Assembly (NCBI GenBank): GCA_030848705.1
Contig: JAUIZM010000016.1
Location: forward strand, 2,294,001-2,358,000
DNA length: 64,000 nt
DNA from: Heracleum sosnowskyi
Taxonomy: Eukaryota > Streptophyta > Magnoliopsida > Apiales > Apiaceae
Direction: 5' to 3'
A program made the translations under genes and the position numbers. The first letter of the stretch is position 1. Each line of letters begins with the position of its first letter. Below the pieces are notes generated by a model. It made no database searches, was not told the DNA's origin, and was given only the letters and a program-made list of their open reading frames with translations. Positions 1-12,652 of the stretch are shown here, in pieces.

Positions 1-540
1 TGAGAGGCATGGAAACTCCTGACAACCCTAAGCGAGAGTTCATTCTAAGTAACGAAGTGTTTAAGCGTTATTCTGATTATTAGCTCATGGTTGAGACTCG
101 ATTGAGATTTGTTGGTGTTTGGTGTGTTTCACTAGAGAGCATGAAGAACACGCACTACGCACACCGTATTTGCAATGGAAAAGTAGCATGACTAATATGT
201 GAGATGGGTGAAATCCTAGACTGTTGTATATTCTGAGGATTATATGTTAATAAGGTTGACACATGCATGATTGGAATCTTTGTATATTCATGTAGTTGCA
301 TTCATATTAGTTTGGCATGCTTGAGACTTGGTAGGAAAATATAAATTTTGTGGGTACATTCGCTATAGGCCCTCACGAGACCTTACTCGTCCACTAGGGC
401 TGCCTAGGGGTTTAAAGGGCTTGTTGCATATGCCAAATGAAACCGTGATCACCTACGGAAGTGGTACTAGTTAGTTAGTTAGAACTTAGTTTTTTTTTCT
501 TTTCTTTGCCCGAGGACGTGCAAATTGCTAAGTGTGGGGA
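1..540 (+). mobile_element. 3' internal end of an Athila-like Ty3/gypsy element
   Basis: This non-coding stretch leads into a G-rich polypurine tract (AGTGTGGGGA, 531-540) directly before an LTR start at 541. A short open frame at 3-83 ends in TAG and could be the tail of an upstream retrotransposon gene, but I cannot identify it. The layout (long A/T-rich 3' untranslated region, GTGTGGGGA tract, LTR starting TGTGATAAGC) is what I know from Athila elements. No other gene is visible here. The 5' part of the element lies outside the window. Confidence 0.6.
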
Positions 541-1937
541 TGTGATAAGCGTGAGTTTTGTCATAATTTTGTCCCTATAATTAACGTTATTTTGTATTGA
601 TTTTGATTTTTATTTAATAAATTATATTGTTTTATTGTAGGTATCAAGGAAATATAATAAAGGAGGGCTTGGAGTTTAAATAGCAAGAGTTGGAGGCTAA
701 TTTGATTAAAATTCGGATTTTCCGGGTAGGTTGAGTAGTCTTCACGGTTTTGGCCATATCTGGAGTTCTACAAGTCCGATTCTGACGATTCAACAGCTCA
801 CGCGAAGCCACGGAAATTTTCTACATTGCTGGGCAGGGAGACAAGCGCGCCCGCGCTCTCCAAGGCGCGCCCGCGCTTCACCTGCTGGATTTCGTTTCTG
901 CTATTTTCTATTTTGGGCCTAGGGTTTTGGTTGTTCGGCCCATGGGTTAATATGATGGCTTGGACGAATTTTAGAAGGGGGAATATCACAGAATAGACTT
1001 AGACATTATCTAGGAGAGCAAGAAGCAAGGAGAAAAAGGAAGGAAGCAAACTCGGAGATCTAGTTTTCAATTTTCATTCTTGTAATCATCTTAACGTTGG
1101 ATGCTTGGTGGTTTTCTTATACTCTTCTCAGTAATTTGTTAGGTTTATGATACTTTGTTTCTTAATCATGTTATCACTTGAACCCATGATGATGAGAAGT
1201 CCGGTTATGGGCTAATCGTTATCATGGGGTTTTAATGGAGTTTTCCATGGATTCTAGTTATTAAATGTTTTTATACATTGTTAACCTAGTTTGGTTGCGC
1301 TTATTCGTTATGGGTGCGTCGCGAACATCCGTAATTGTTTGTTGAATCCTAGTGATTGCGAAAGTGGATCTAGGGTTTAGAACATACCATGCTAGCGTAG
1401 GTTTTTGCATGTGAAGAGCATGTATTAATTTGTGGTGTAATTCTATCCGTCTCGCACCGACTATGTGATTATTTGGATGCTTGATTTTAAACCATTATGT
1501 TTTCAATCTCTATAGACATATAGGGACTAAGCATATTTGGTGACTACTTGACTTCTATCAATTGTGGATGATCAGTAGGATGATATATGTACAACGAAAG
1601 TTGGCGTGTGTCAGTTTAGTGTGTCTAATCAGTTATCATCGCTTGCACATGCTAGGCTAAGAGGCATAAGGTTCTAGATGAAGTGGTTAATGAAGTTGAA
1701 ATCCCATGTTTGTTTATTTATAAGAAAATTGTTTAAGTCATTTTGCTAGTAAATTCTTAGTTAATAATAATCATTAGTATAATCAACCCAAATTTGTGAT
1801 TGTTTTAGCAGTGGATAGAAATCGTAATCTGGTGTATAAGTGAACTAAAATGAACAATTCTAGTCTCTGTGGGAACGAATCCAACTTATCTCTATATTAC
1901 TTGTGACCACGTGCACTTGCGTGTTTTTGTGCGAACA
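541..1937 (+). repeat. Athila-like 3' LTR (about 1.4 kb)
   Basis: The block starts TGTGATAAGC right after the polypurine tract and ends TGTGCGAACA, giving TG...CA termini. The final 80 bases contain the phrase GGGAACGAATCC, then a short AT-rich run, then GTGCACTTGCG, which resembles the end of Athila LTRs. The other LTR is outside the window, so neither age nor target duplication can be checked. A GC-rich doublet (GCGCGCCCGCGCT twice, about 845-882) stands out in otherwise AT-rich DNA. Confidence 0.65.
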
Positions 1938-2117
1938 GTAACACCAGTGGTCGGTCTTAATGGTCGATTTTGTCTCCAAATTAAACCGACCACAGTGAAT
2001 AACGATCGGATTTATGTCAAAGAGAGCTTCCGTCATGCTAGTTAAAAGTGATAAGAGAATATTAAAAACATAACTAAAAGACTCGCAAAAATAATTCTAC
2101 CTGTTAACGGAGGAATT
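1938..2117. other. Unassigned flank between two retrotransposons
   Basis: About 180 bases separate the Athila-like LTR from the LTR of element E. The segment holds an imperfect inverted repeat (GTGGTCGGT near 1947, ACCGACCAC near 1986) but no open frame. It may be target DNA or a small remnant of another transposon. Confidence 0.4.
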
Positions 2118-2409
2118 TGTGATAACAAAATTTGAGGTCACGTGTCGGAATTAAGATCTACAACGGTGGTTTAACGACAGATTAATCGCCGGAGAATGGT
2201 GGTGATTGTGTTTATAAGAAGCTGAGATTAAAGGAGTGGTGGTGGTCTCTCTGAGCTCTCAACGTCCAACCCATTTAATGTGCCTACGTACCCTATATTT
2301 ATAGGGATCAAGCTTCACGTAGTTCTAATAGAACAAGGATACTAAGTCTACCAGAGCTAACATCAACCGCTACCAACTACCACATCAGTCTTCTAGTTGC
2401 AGGGACAAG
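2118..2409 (-). repeat. Element E 3' LTR, promoter-distal piece
   Basis: This is the inner part of the E LTR, cut off by insertion of D after ACAAG at 2405-2409. On the minus strand it has a TATA-like CCTATAAATATAGGG (2306-2291) and ends ...GTTATCACA at 2118. The 2118 boundary is inferred only from the terminal CA, because the partner LTR is outside the window. Confidence 0.45.
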
Positions 2410-4149
2410 TGTTATTCCCAGAACAACGCAACCTAGATTGTAGAAGGAGGGGTTGAATACAATCTAGTTAATTTTACAAAACTTTTTCAAACCTTTTACA
2501 GTATGAATATATGAGTTGGTAAATTAACTAGGAATTGAAACAAGACCATGAACATATATGAATTCTTCGAGTTAAAAAGACATGCAGGAGACAAACAAAC
2601 TTTTTAAACTTTTCAGGTGGGTTTCTCGGAAAAAGCCCACCTGAGGTGTATATTGAAGAATTCTCTGGTTTTGTTTTTCAACAAACTCCAGCTACTTACA
2701 CAGATGATGGAAGAGAGCCTAAGTGTTTTTACATTTGGCTTTGTGCTCTCTCCACATACATTTCTATGCTACTCCACACAGTCTTATATACATCGACTGT
2801 GTGTTGCAAACAAAACCTACAACATAATAAAATATTACATTTTGGTTCTGCTTGTTCACATGCTCGTATCAGAAACTATCCTATTCGGGAAATGCCTTGG
2901 CTGGCATCAAAGATAAACTTGTATACTCCCAAATGGTGCTTTCTGATTGAGTGTGCTGCTCTCTTCAAAAATTAATAAGTCCATGCAATAGACCTAGCTT
3001 CCAAGCCCATGTGACATCTGCATGAAAGAGACCTCTCCTCGGTAACCTGACTGTCAAGTCACTATCAGCTGAGATAAGTGAACTTATAGTATTCAAATAG
3101 GTCTTCATGCTTGTCGAGCTTTTCCTTTGTGTCCAGTTAGAAGTTAAACTTCTAGGTAGCTGCCTTAACTCTTATTTATCCATCGAGACATAAGAGACAA
3201 TAGATGACTTCACATTTCATTTGTAGGAATTTGAGCCTTCGAATATTTACAATTTTGACTCCCTATTCCATACATCTTTTGCATCGTCATCCAGCATCTT
3301 TTAGTCACAGGTGTGTAATGATGATCTCTGAGACTGTCCTCCATTCAACCTGCTACAATAAAGAAACCTCCAAAAGATTCCGTTACATAGATTTGTTTTC
3401 CATGTTGAATGAGATGAACATCAGTAGGCGTATTAATTCCATATCCTTATACTGCTATTTTATGTCAACTAGCCGTAGAAAAGTAATCTCAGAATATCCA
3501 TAGAAGTAATATTCCATAACTGTATCCATTGATGAGACATGACATTCTTGACTGCATCCATAGATAGACCATGACCTCCTTAACCGCATCCATAGATAAA
3601 ACATGACATCCTTAGTTGTTTCTGATGATCAACTTCCTTCAGTTTTTATCTGTAGATATGGTGTCCCCTGCTTCTATCCGTAGATGAGATAAGTTGTTCC
3701 TAGCTTCTATCCGTTGATGAGATAAGATGTCCTCAGCTTCTATCCGTTGATGGCATATGATGTTTTCAGCTTATATCCGTAGATGAAATGAGATTTCATA
3801 GCTTGATCCGTAGAAAGGATACTCTTAGCTTCATCTTTAGATAAAACACCTTGTCATCTTTATTGATTCACCATTATTGAGTTGATTAGGCAGACTTACC
3901 ACTGAAACACTTGGTGCTTGATTAGACATCCATTGGCTTGCTTCTGAAATGCTTCCTAACTTGATGACAGAATATCCTCCAATCATTTGATGTGGCTTTT
4001 AGACCTTGGATAGATAAAGTGCCTTATAGTTAGCTTCCTGATTTATTAGCTTCTGTGAACTAGATTTTTGATAATCATCTTCGGTGTCAAAATCAAATTC
4101 TTATCTTGAGCATTTTGTTATCATCATTCCAAATCGGTCAACCCTAACA
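2410..4149 (-). repeat. Element D 3' LTR
   Basis: It begins TGTTATTCCC and ends ...CCCTAACA in plus orientation, and matches 56601-58294. Relative to that copy it has about 46 extra bases near 3000-3045. From about 3520 to 3830 it carries a spaced array of ATCCGTAGAT-type motifs (ATCCATAGAT, ATCCGTTGAT and similar), about ten copies every 30-35 bases. Confidence 0.92.
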
Positions 4150-4610
4150 ATCTCCCCCTATTTATGACTGTTAGAACTGGCATAAATCCTTAAGTTGATG
4201 ATAACCAAACCCTTCAATGGTCTCATTGATCCTCAGATAGAGATTAATACTGGACAGAATTTGATGATGCTGCAAAAACAAAAATAACAACTTGAAGCTG
4301 TCAGATTCCATATACTTTCATGTAACTTAGTCTATACCTTCTTCTAAGGGGTTCCAATAGATTGCAATCGAGAGAGGAGAAATTCTGAAGTCTGAGATCT
4401 CCTTCTAACTCCCCCTGAGAACAACCTATCTTCTCTTTAACTTCTCCCCTTTTTGTTATCAGCAATGAAGATAGAAGAGGCATAATCTGAGTTACTGAAT
4501 AAGATTTCTGGGTACAGGAATCCAACACTTCAAGGATCGAAATATTTCTCTCAGGAATCTCTCTATTCTTTCATCAGGATCTCATCCTGGCTCACTTCAC
4601 ACAACTCACC
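4150..4610 (-). mobile_element. Element D internal 3' end with polypurine tract
   Basis: ATCTCCCCCTA at 4150-4160 is, on the minus strand, the purine tract TAGGGGGAGAT directly before the LTR. A second purine-rich stretch, AAAAAGGGGAGAAG on the minus strand near 4450, resembles the internal purine tract inside ORF3 of A-C. No intact gene is seen. A decayed third gene may have been here. Confidence 0.6.
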
Positions 4611-7600
4611 TGTAACAGCCCCAAATCCGGGGTCAGGGATTTAGAGTAGTCACGATCCATTTACTCCTTGCCTTACCTGTATTACTCACACCATTCATAA
4701 TTCACCTGCTCATGACCCCACAATATATGTCTCACACACACACACAGGTTAGAGTCTCAGAAACGACACGATACAACAACTGCGGAATAAATAATTTTTA
4801 TTACAATACCCAAATGTCTTTTGAATCTGTCACTGATACAATTTCTAAGTAATGTTACATTACCATCTTAGCCTTCTGACGCTCACAATCCTCTCATACC
4901 ATTCATGTCTATACATAAGTTGAATACCAAAAGTTGTAGCCTGATTCGATGGGTTCGTACTACTCTCGGGATCACTGCTAGAAACTGTTTATGGAACGCC
5001 TTGCGGGGTATGTGCCGTCCCATTGGCATCCTGCTTCGCTGCTATATAATATATATAAAACAATAGCAAGAGTGAGCGATAGCTCAGCAAGGTAATGAAA
5101 GTATGGCATAATTATGCCTTTAATTCAATCCAGAATAAAGCGGGTATAAGACAATAATTTGTCAAAATATCTCGATACTGAAATTATTTCCTTATCGGAA
5201 TGTATTCCAAAAACAGTACCATTGTTGTATTTCAAATATCATTTCCATAATATTTCTGCAAACCTTCGATATTCATACTATGAACAAAGTTCTAGTATAA
5301 TATAAAATATGAAGTTACAAGGAAAATTAATGTAATGTTTCTGTAACCCAAAATCCACTTATGCATATATATTCTGAGTAAGGTTTTATCAGAGTCATAA
5401 CTCATAAAGTAAAAGATGAAGTTGCATGAATTTATTGTCACTTAATTTCCAAACACTTTTCGACCTCCTGCCAACATGATTGGTTCTTCACCCCAATACA
5501 TGTTGCAGGAATATCCAAATTGGATGATGAACCAATACGGGAGTTGCTACCGCGCCCGCCATACCCAACCTTACTATGATCAGTAGCAGGTCGTACAGCT
5601 CAAATATGTTTTCTACATGTAGATGGAAGAATCACGACAGCCTGACATTGCCTACCGCCTTCCGGTGATCTCCCGGCCCATTTGGGGCAATAAAAGTTGG
5701 ATGGGTCGGCGCAACTGGACCACTTACACCACTCCTAGTTCAGGTGAAATCCATGACTCTGAAACGTAAAGATCGTCCTCCTTTCCCCAAGTGTAACACT
5801 TATTGATACGACTCCACTAAGTAGTTATATCTAGGTTGGAAAGGAAGATTCTCCAATATTTCCCAAGCAATGCTTGTTAATGGATATCGACTAGTTCCAT
5901 CAATTTACCCCTCGATCGTTGAGGTGGTAACACAACAATTGACTTGCAGCACTTAAATTGTTCCGAGAAAATATCTGTCCCTTGACAGTTTTTGAATTGA
6001 GAGTTTAAAAAGAGTAGTAGTTACTTAAATCAGGCTTCCCGTATTTTTGATAGTTGAGAGAGCATTTAAATCTCCTTAAAAGACAGATTCAAATGGAAAA
6101 CAGTGTTTTGGGAACCTCTTTTTGATTTGAAAATAATTAAGAATATTTATTAAATAAGTAAACCTTAAACGAATTTTCGAAAATAATATTCATTAAGTAA
6201 ATAATGATTAAATGAATATTCAAAGATAATATTCATTAAATAAATAAGGATTAAATGAATATTCGAAAATAATATTTATTAAATAATTAAACCTTAAATG
6301 AATATTCAAAAGTAATATTCATTAAATAAATAAGGATTGAATAACAGTTGCCCGATATCTTTATCGGAAAATAACCTTTAATAAATACAGAAAATATAAT
6401 TACCTCTAATCTAGAGAAAATCACCCGCCCTTATCCTAGGGCAATTATAAAAAACCTGGCTTATAGCTGATATCCCATATCTAACTTATAAGCCCCAACC
6501 TCAAGTCATAACCTCAAGTATTGTTATACATAGCAATTCGAAAACAAGTATGCAATTTATATATCGCAATGCGTATCATATACGAAAACAGTTTATTATC
6601 ACAACAACAGTAAGTATAGGTTTCGAAAACTTGCCTGATGCTCGAGAAGTGATAGGGGTTCGCGACGATGCCGGACAATCTAGACAAAGTCAAAGAAAAC
6701 GCACGATTAATCCCCTGGATAATCCACTTGTACTCAATGCTTAAACACGTAAGTGAAACACAACCAAAGCATTACTAGCTCGTTATAGGCTCATACTAAG
6801 TCCATGTTAATCGACAATTACTTAAGTCGTAGGTTTAGTCCGAAATCGATCCTCGAATACAAGTTATACTTAACCATTTACAACATTGGTTTCTAAGTCA
6901 TGTTCTCTTAGTGGTTTTCACTTGCGCAACCTCGGCTAACACATTTTTATAAAATCGGAAAATAATCTTTTGGACTCGAAACCTTCGTAAAAACTTTCGT
7001 AACTGACCTTGGCACTTCAATACAAAATTTCATATTTTAAAACAACTCTTAAGGGTCTCAAACATAGCCACAAAGTTGGTACATTTCTGCAATCTCCTTC
7101 CTTGAACCACTTTCACTAAAATGGTCATATCTCATTAACCGTAAACTCTTTTGACATGATTCTTGCGCCAAAATAAACTAGACAATAATATCTACACCAC
7201 CATATGCAGTGATTACTCCTTAAACAAAGTGAAGGTCTCGGTTTGATACTGTCTTTAAGGGTTAACAAAATTTCATCATTACGACGGCTATAAATCGAAC
7301 ATTCCAAATTCGTACATGCCTCAAGCATAACATCAAAGCAACTCATGGCTTAACAACATAAATTACTACTGTCAAGAGGCTATAAGGCCAGTGGTAAGGT
7401 CCCATGACCACCACACAACATATACACAACAAACAAACTTGAATCAACCACTAAAACACTAATCAAGAACTCATCTTGTAAACAACTTAAGATCTCATCA
7501 AAAACTCTATAAAACTCAAAGGTGGTTCAAAGATTTTACCTTGCTTGATGCTCTACCAACACTAACCAGTGCTCACAATTACTCAACAAGCCTTAGATAC

Positions 7601-8716
7601 TCCTTACAAAGCTTAAACCTTAAGATTCAATCAAGAAAACAAGCTAATAAAATTTCGGAGTTACTATTCATCATCACTTTGTAAGATCCATATAAAATCG
7701 AAACATAAGAGTTTGGTTCTCAACTTTTTACCACACCTTCTAATCTTCAAGGGCTTTATTTTGAGTCCTATCTCATCACCAGGGGATGCTTGAAGCTCGA
7801 CTTATTGGCTTTCTAAGGTGAGTGGTCAAAACTGGGAAAGGCCGGACAGTTTCGGTTCTCCGACTTGGGGAAGGGATTTGACTAGGCTACACCCATTTGT
7901 TGGCCATGAAATTTTGAACGAATGTTACCCATGGAGTGGAGAAGCTATGGTTAAATTTGGTGATTTAAGGATGGATAGAAGTGGAGATATGAATTTTTCT
8001 TTGAGCTCCGTTTCTGCTGGGCAGAATTGTAAGAAATGGGGGTGGGGAGAGTTTTTCTTTTTTCCTTGGTTACTTTGCTAGAAATGAGATATTTTGTATT
8101 GAAAGTGATGAGTCATCACCTTTGTTGCTTAGTCATAGGACACTTGTCGGACATGCATGAGTTTGGATAAAGTAGCTTTACTGGTTTGCTTTACTGGTTT
8201 TGTTTCCTTTCACATGGATGATCCAAATGTTGCATTCCTCGAATTAATCTTGTTACATGTTACTTCCATGTCTATATTTAATCCTGTAAATGTCGCATTG
8301 GTCCGTCACCGCTTAATCTCGCAAAATGTTCGCAGGGTTTCTTAAGTGTTCTATCGAAGTAGTTTACCGTAAACGTTCTTGATATCTCTAACTCTTTTAT
8401 TAATCCATATCCATGGAATTGATAATTTAAATCCTCCAATATTTTCAAATAATGATTAATCCATCCGTTAGTGGTGAAATTTCGGAGAAAACAGAAATGC
8501 TATTTTTTCCGATTCTGACAGCTTTTGCATTCCTTCATTTTCATAGTAGATCACTAATATGATTTCGAAAGTTCATTATCCCGACTCGTACATAGGGTGG
8601 TCTGAAAATCTTCTTAACCCTCAAAATCACTATTCATCCCCCAAATTCACTATTCACTGATGCACTTAATCATAATAAGAAAAGTTTTAATTTTTCCAAA
8701 ACTTCGGGTTATTACA
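4611..8716. repeat. Putative solo LTR, Ty3/gypsy (Tekay-like?), 4.1 kb
   Basis: The block starts TGTAACAGCCCC and ends CGGGTTATTACA, so it has TG...CA ends, and it interrupts the D internal region. It has no coding capacity, no PBS and no purine tract. It contains GAGCGATAGCTCAGCAAG (about 5072-5089), similar to what I know from chromovirus-type LTRs, and AT-rich tandem repeats of about 45 bases (6120-6345). TCACC occurs just before the start (4606-4610) and at 8720-8724, but GTC lies between the LTR end and the second copy, so the target duplication is imperfect. It could instead be a truncated element. Confidence 0.45.
6120..6345. repeat. AT-rich tandem repeat
   Basis: Four to five imperfect copies of a unit of about 45 bases built on AATATTCATTAAATAAATAA and TTAAATGAATATTCGAAAA lie inside the solo-LTR-like block. 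Slippage repeats of this kind are common in long plant LTRs. Confidence 0.7.
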
Positions 8717-9070
8717 GTCTCACCTTCCCTTACTAAAGGGGGTACTCAAAAGAAAAATCTCTCCTTTTGCCATGCTGGAAGAAATAGCATGCCTCTCATT
8801 CTCTCCCTCTCCTTTTGCCTGGTCTCAAGCCAGCCACTCCACTAACTCCCTTCCCACAAACCTATAGATGTCTCAACTATGTTGAATTCCTTGATACTCA
8901 GTCAGAATGAGCCGAATAGTTTTTCAAGAAAAAATCATGGAATTCAACATTGTTGGTCTACGGATAATCGCTGGTTAAGCTTATCCGTAGATTGAAAGAC
9001 ACCTTTCTACGGATGAAGGATATCCGTAGAGGATTTTGAAGATTGGGCTTGTGAAGTAGAAATTGATGTA
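8717..9070 (-). mobile_element. Element D internal segment left of element C
   Basis: This non-coding segment continues the D internal region and ends with ATGTA (9066-9070), the left copy of the target duplication of C. It holds four copies of the D motif in about 80 bases (CTACGGATAATC, TTATCCGTAGAT, CTACGGATGA, TATCCGTAGA, 8958-9035), the same motif as in the D LTRs. Confidence 0.7.
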
Positions 9071-9542
9071 TGTTAGATCAGAATTCAATGATTGTCAGGA
9101 GCTAGACTCAACTGATCAGGATTGCTGACGTCATCAGGATTACATGGTCGTCAGGATCAGAATGCATATCAGGACTGAGATCAGGATTGATCGTCAGGAC
9201 TGGAAGCTGATCAGGATTCCTACTTCGAGTTATATTTGGAGTCTAGATAAACATGGAAGTTTATTCTGTCGGTTCCTGGTTTGTAGGATGTAGCTATCAA
9301 TTATGGATAGGTTTCAATCTTTGTAATTGATTAGGACTTATCATTGATAGAGAAGCTGTGTAGTATATAAACACAGTTTTGGTTTTGGTTCTAGAGCGAA
9401 TCAAGATAGAAGCTCTCGAGAACATAGAATTTCTTGAGAGAGTTTTTGTAAGCTAGCAGCTCTCAAGAACATCAGAATTTCTTGAGAGAGTTTGTAACAG
9501 TTTTATATCAGATTTAATAAAGCTGTTATCTTTCTTTTCATA
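9071..9542 (+). repeat. Element C 5' LTR, first part
   Basis: It starts TGTTAGATCAGAATTC. The first 200 bases hold a cluster of ATCAGGATT/GTCAGGATC-type motifs and a perfect TGACGTCA palindrome (9126-9133), a known plant bZIP-binding sequence. A TATA box TATATAAA lies at 9364-9371. Element B interrupts the LTR after TCATA (9538-9542). Confidence 0.93.
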
Positions 9543-10086
9543 TGTTAGGCCGAATACACAATATATAATCAAGTATGTATGAGAATAACAATTAAGAATA
9601 CAGGTTTGTAAATCAACAAACTGAATTATATTAAATAATTCTCTCTTAGTGATGTTAATGAATCACAAAGAGCTACTAGGTTACAAGAATAATATATTCA
9701 ATGTTCGCGTCCCTTCTAGGGATAACCTATCTGTGTTTATATAGTACACAGTTACACAATCCTTATCTAATTGATATTCCTACAAATTAGCTATACAAGT
9801 TATATCAATTAAGGATTGCTTCTTATCTTCTATTCTGTTTCCTTAGCTGTATCAATATATTCTGCTTCTTTCCATCTTCAGAATATATTGCTTCTACAAT
9901 CTTCAATTCAGCACCGACAGCTAATTCAACTATCACCCTGTCAGACTTTAAATAAACTCTGACCGGCTTCCTTTAAACTCTTCACCCTGTCAGACTTTAA
10001 ATAAACTCTGACCGGCTTCTGATAAACTCTGGTCAGTACCTGTTGCTTAAACACTGATAAACAAACGTCAGCAATTATATCTAACA
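9543..10086 (-). repeat. Element B 3' LTR
   Basis: In plus orientation it begins TGTTAGGCCG and ends ...ATATCTAACA. On the minus strand it starts TGTTAGATATAATTGC, as in A. It contains two tandem copies of a unit of about 45 bases with TCAGAGTTTATTTAAA and CTGACAGGGTG, and a TATA box (minus strand TATATAAACACAG, about 9743-9731). Confidence 0.95.
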
Positions 10087-10251
10087 ATCTCCCCCAACTT
10101 GTTCATAATAAAATGTACAAGTTAAACATATAATTGATGATGTCAAAAACATTTAACAAATGCAGTGTTTAACATATAACAGAGTTTAATTTAAAACAGA
10201 GTTTAAATTTGACTTAGAATAAAAAATATATTAAAAACTTACAATCAGACT
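10087..10251 (-). mobile_element. Element B polypurine tract and 3' untranslated region
   Basis: ATCTCCCCCAACTTG (10087-10101) is the minus-strand tract CAAGTTGGGGGAGAT abutting the LTR, identical to that of A. The remaining bases to the ORF3 stop are AT-rich and hold AAACTCTG-type motifs. No gene is present. Confidence 0.88.
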
Positions 10252-12647
10252 TTACTTGATTTCTTGAATATCAGGCACTGTCCTGATATAGTCTGATAGC
10301 AATTTCTTTTCAGCTCTTTCTAGCTCTTCCACCATGATCTTCTTCACTTCTTTCAACTCTGGATCAGATTCTCCAGTCTGATAAATTGCAGCCCTCAAAG
10401 AATATATGCTGTTTTTGTCCATTTCATTGCCAAGTCTGATATAAAAAGGTTTATCAGACTCTAGATTGAACTCAAGAACCTTTTTATTTAGTGCAGTTCT
10501 GAACCTAGCACTATTCCTTTTCATTTCTACCAACTTTCCATGTGCATCTCTGTATTTAGGAATGTATGCACTTAATACTCCAGCTCCACTCAAAACTTTG
10601 GATTTCATCATCCTTTCCTTCAAAACTCGAGCAGCATCATAAGTACTTCTATTCTTTACTTCAAATAGATATAGAACATACTCTAGCTCTTCCCAGAGTT
10701 TTAAATGAATATCAAATTCACCAACTCTATACACTCTGCCATCAGCCATAAAATATAACAAGAATTCCTTTTTGATTCCTTTATGAAAAATCATTTGTAC
10801 AGATTCTAGTTTGTCAAGGCCTTCTTGAGTAATTCCAACTCCAGATTCTGCCAGCGAAAACTTGTCTTGAGATCTGTTATTAGTTCTTCTCTCTCTGTGT
10901 GAACCCAGTCCAGATTTATCAAAGGCTTCTTTTCCCAATACTGTTCTGGTTTCTGAGAAATTCACAGCTTCAAGCTTTAAATCTTCAAGAAGTTTTGGTT
11001 TGCTGAATCCTGGAAGTTGTGTAGATTTCTGTACAACTTGAGCAACGTCAGAGGTTGTCATAACTTTAGTAGTATCATCAACTTGAGCAGCGTCAGAGGT
11101 TGATTTTGCTAATCTTGTTTCAACTTGAGCAATGTCAGAGGTTGAATTATCTTTCTTCTCTAGGTTAGGCTCTTCAATCATTATGCCTTTACCCTTATCA
11201 GAGTTTCCAATCACAGGTCTCCTTGTATATTGTATACTCTGTTGTATATTCTCTTTGATAGAAATACCAACTTCTTTCTTTCTAGGAGCCTTGATTTCCT
11301 TTTTCTTGTAGATTCCAGCTTCAAGATTTTTCTTGTGTTCCTCAGCAAGCATTTGCTCTTCAGCCTGGATATCTTCAATAGTAACATTCTTTCCATGCTC
11401 TTTCATGAATATTTTAGCAGCAATCTCTTCATCAGTAGATGGATTAGTTGAAACAACTAAACTCTTGAGTTTTGAAGTAGATTGGCCACCAAAGTTTATC
11501 TTGTCAGAGTTTGTTTGTCTATCAGAGTTTACTCTTGTCCTTCTTTGCCTTTGAGCAAAAATCTTTCTTTTATTTTCTTTGCTTCCCCCATCAGTAGAAT
11601 CATCCCTCCGTCTCAGAGCTTGAGTGTCTTTGCATTTGTCTTTAGATACACTCTCCCCCTTTTTGACATCATCAAAAAGTAGTACTGATGTCAGCAATTC
11701 AATGGCAGTAGAAATGGAATTCAGTTGAGTAGACATTGCATTCTGATTTTCCTCAACTTTCCCAAGCCTCTTCTTGATTTCCTCAGAATCCTTGGCTTGC
11801 TGCTTGAGCATAGCATAATAATAAGTTCTGTCAGACTTGAAAGTAAGATCCTTCATACTGACTTCATTCCTTAGATTTGTAAGCATTTGTTGATTCTCAT
11901 CAAATCTATTATTAAGAGATTTGACTTGAACAACAGTTGCCTGTAAGCTTGTAAGTACATCAGTATTTGAGATCTTCTTGACAGAATCAGATAGAAAATC
12001 TGCAGCCCTTTGTGCTGAGAAGACACAATCTGTATCAGCCCATTTGTTGTAGTACATATTCTGGAAATGCTCATTTGTCTGTCTATTGACTTCCCTTGCT
12101 TCATCACTATTGACATCATCAGCCAATGAAACTTGAATACTAGGGTGTGAATGAGAACCCTCAGCATCATTTCCAGCGTCTTCATTATTGTCTGCTTCAT
12201 TTTCAGTAAGAATATTTTCAGCAGTAAACTGTGCAGCTTCATCAATTTTCTCCTCTTCTACAGCTTCAGGAATATCAGAGTGAACCTGAGCAAAAACCTC
12301 TGCTTCTCTTTGAACAATCTCAACAACAAATTGTTGCAAAGCTTCAAGAATAATATTCTCAGAGTTTAGCTCATCAGCAGCCTCTTGTTCCTTTTCTATC
12401 ACAGCGTCATCAAGAATTGTCTTTGTGACTTTTATCATCTGATTAACCTCCTCACCTTTGTCAAGATCACAAGAAATAATTTCAGTGTGAGTGGCCAGAG
12501 ATTCTTCTATCTGATCAGTTACTTGATCAGCTTCCACACCCTCTGTATAATGATCAGAATGTATAGAGGTGTGTGCTTCAAAATCAAAAACTCTGCTATC
12601 AGAATGAGTAGCAGCTTCCTCAACTACATCATTAGCCTTTGATGTAG
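10252..12647 (-). pseudogene. Element B ORF3, C-terminal part (split by element A)
   Basis: This is the downstream part of the third gene of B; the upstream part is 25556-26981. The frame is open from the element A junction to the stop at 10252. Counting both parts with one copy of the GAGCT duplication gives 3822 bases, exactly 1274 codons, so the gene was intact until A landed. Visible parts are an acidic low-complexity linker, a predicted coiled coil (around EHFQNMYYNKW to DDVKKGE), a lysine-rich stretch, and the conserved C-terminal domain with LLYFMADGRV and IYSLRAAIYQ. There is no signal peptide or membrane segment. The function is unknown; the family is often called env-like only because of its position. 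Confidence 0.85.
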
Positions 12648-12652
12648 GAGCT

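Noticed and set aside
2617..2975. Overlapping frames of about 100 residues present in both D LTRs
   Set aside because: They start at GTG, not ATG, and their duplication only reflects LTR duplication.
7818..8345. Frames of 60-90 residues in the solo-LTR-like block
   Set aside because: Short, no recognisable motif, and inside a non-coding LTR-like sequence.
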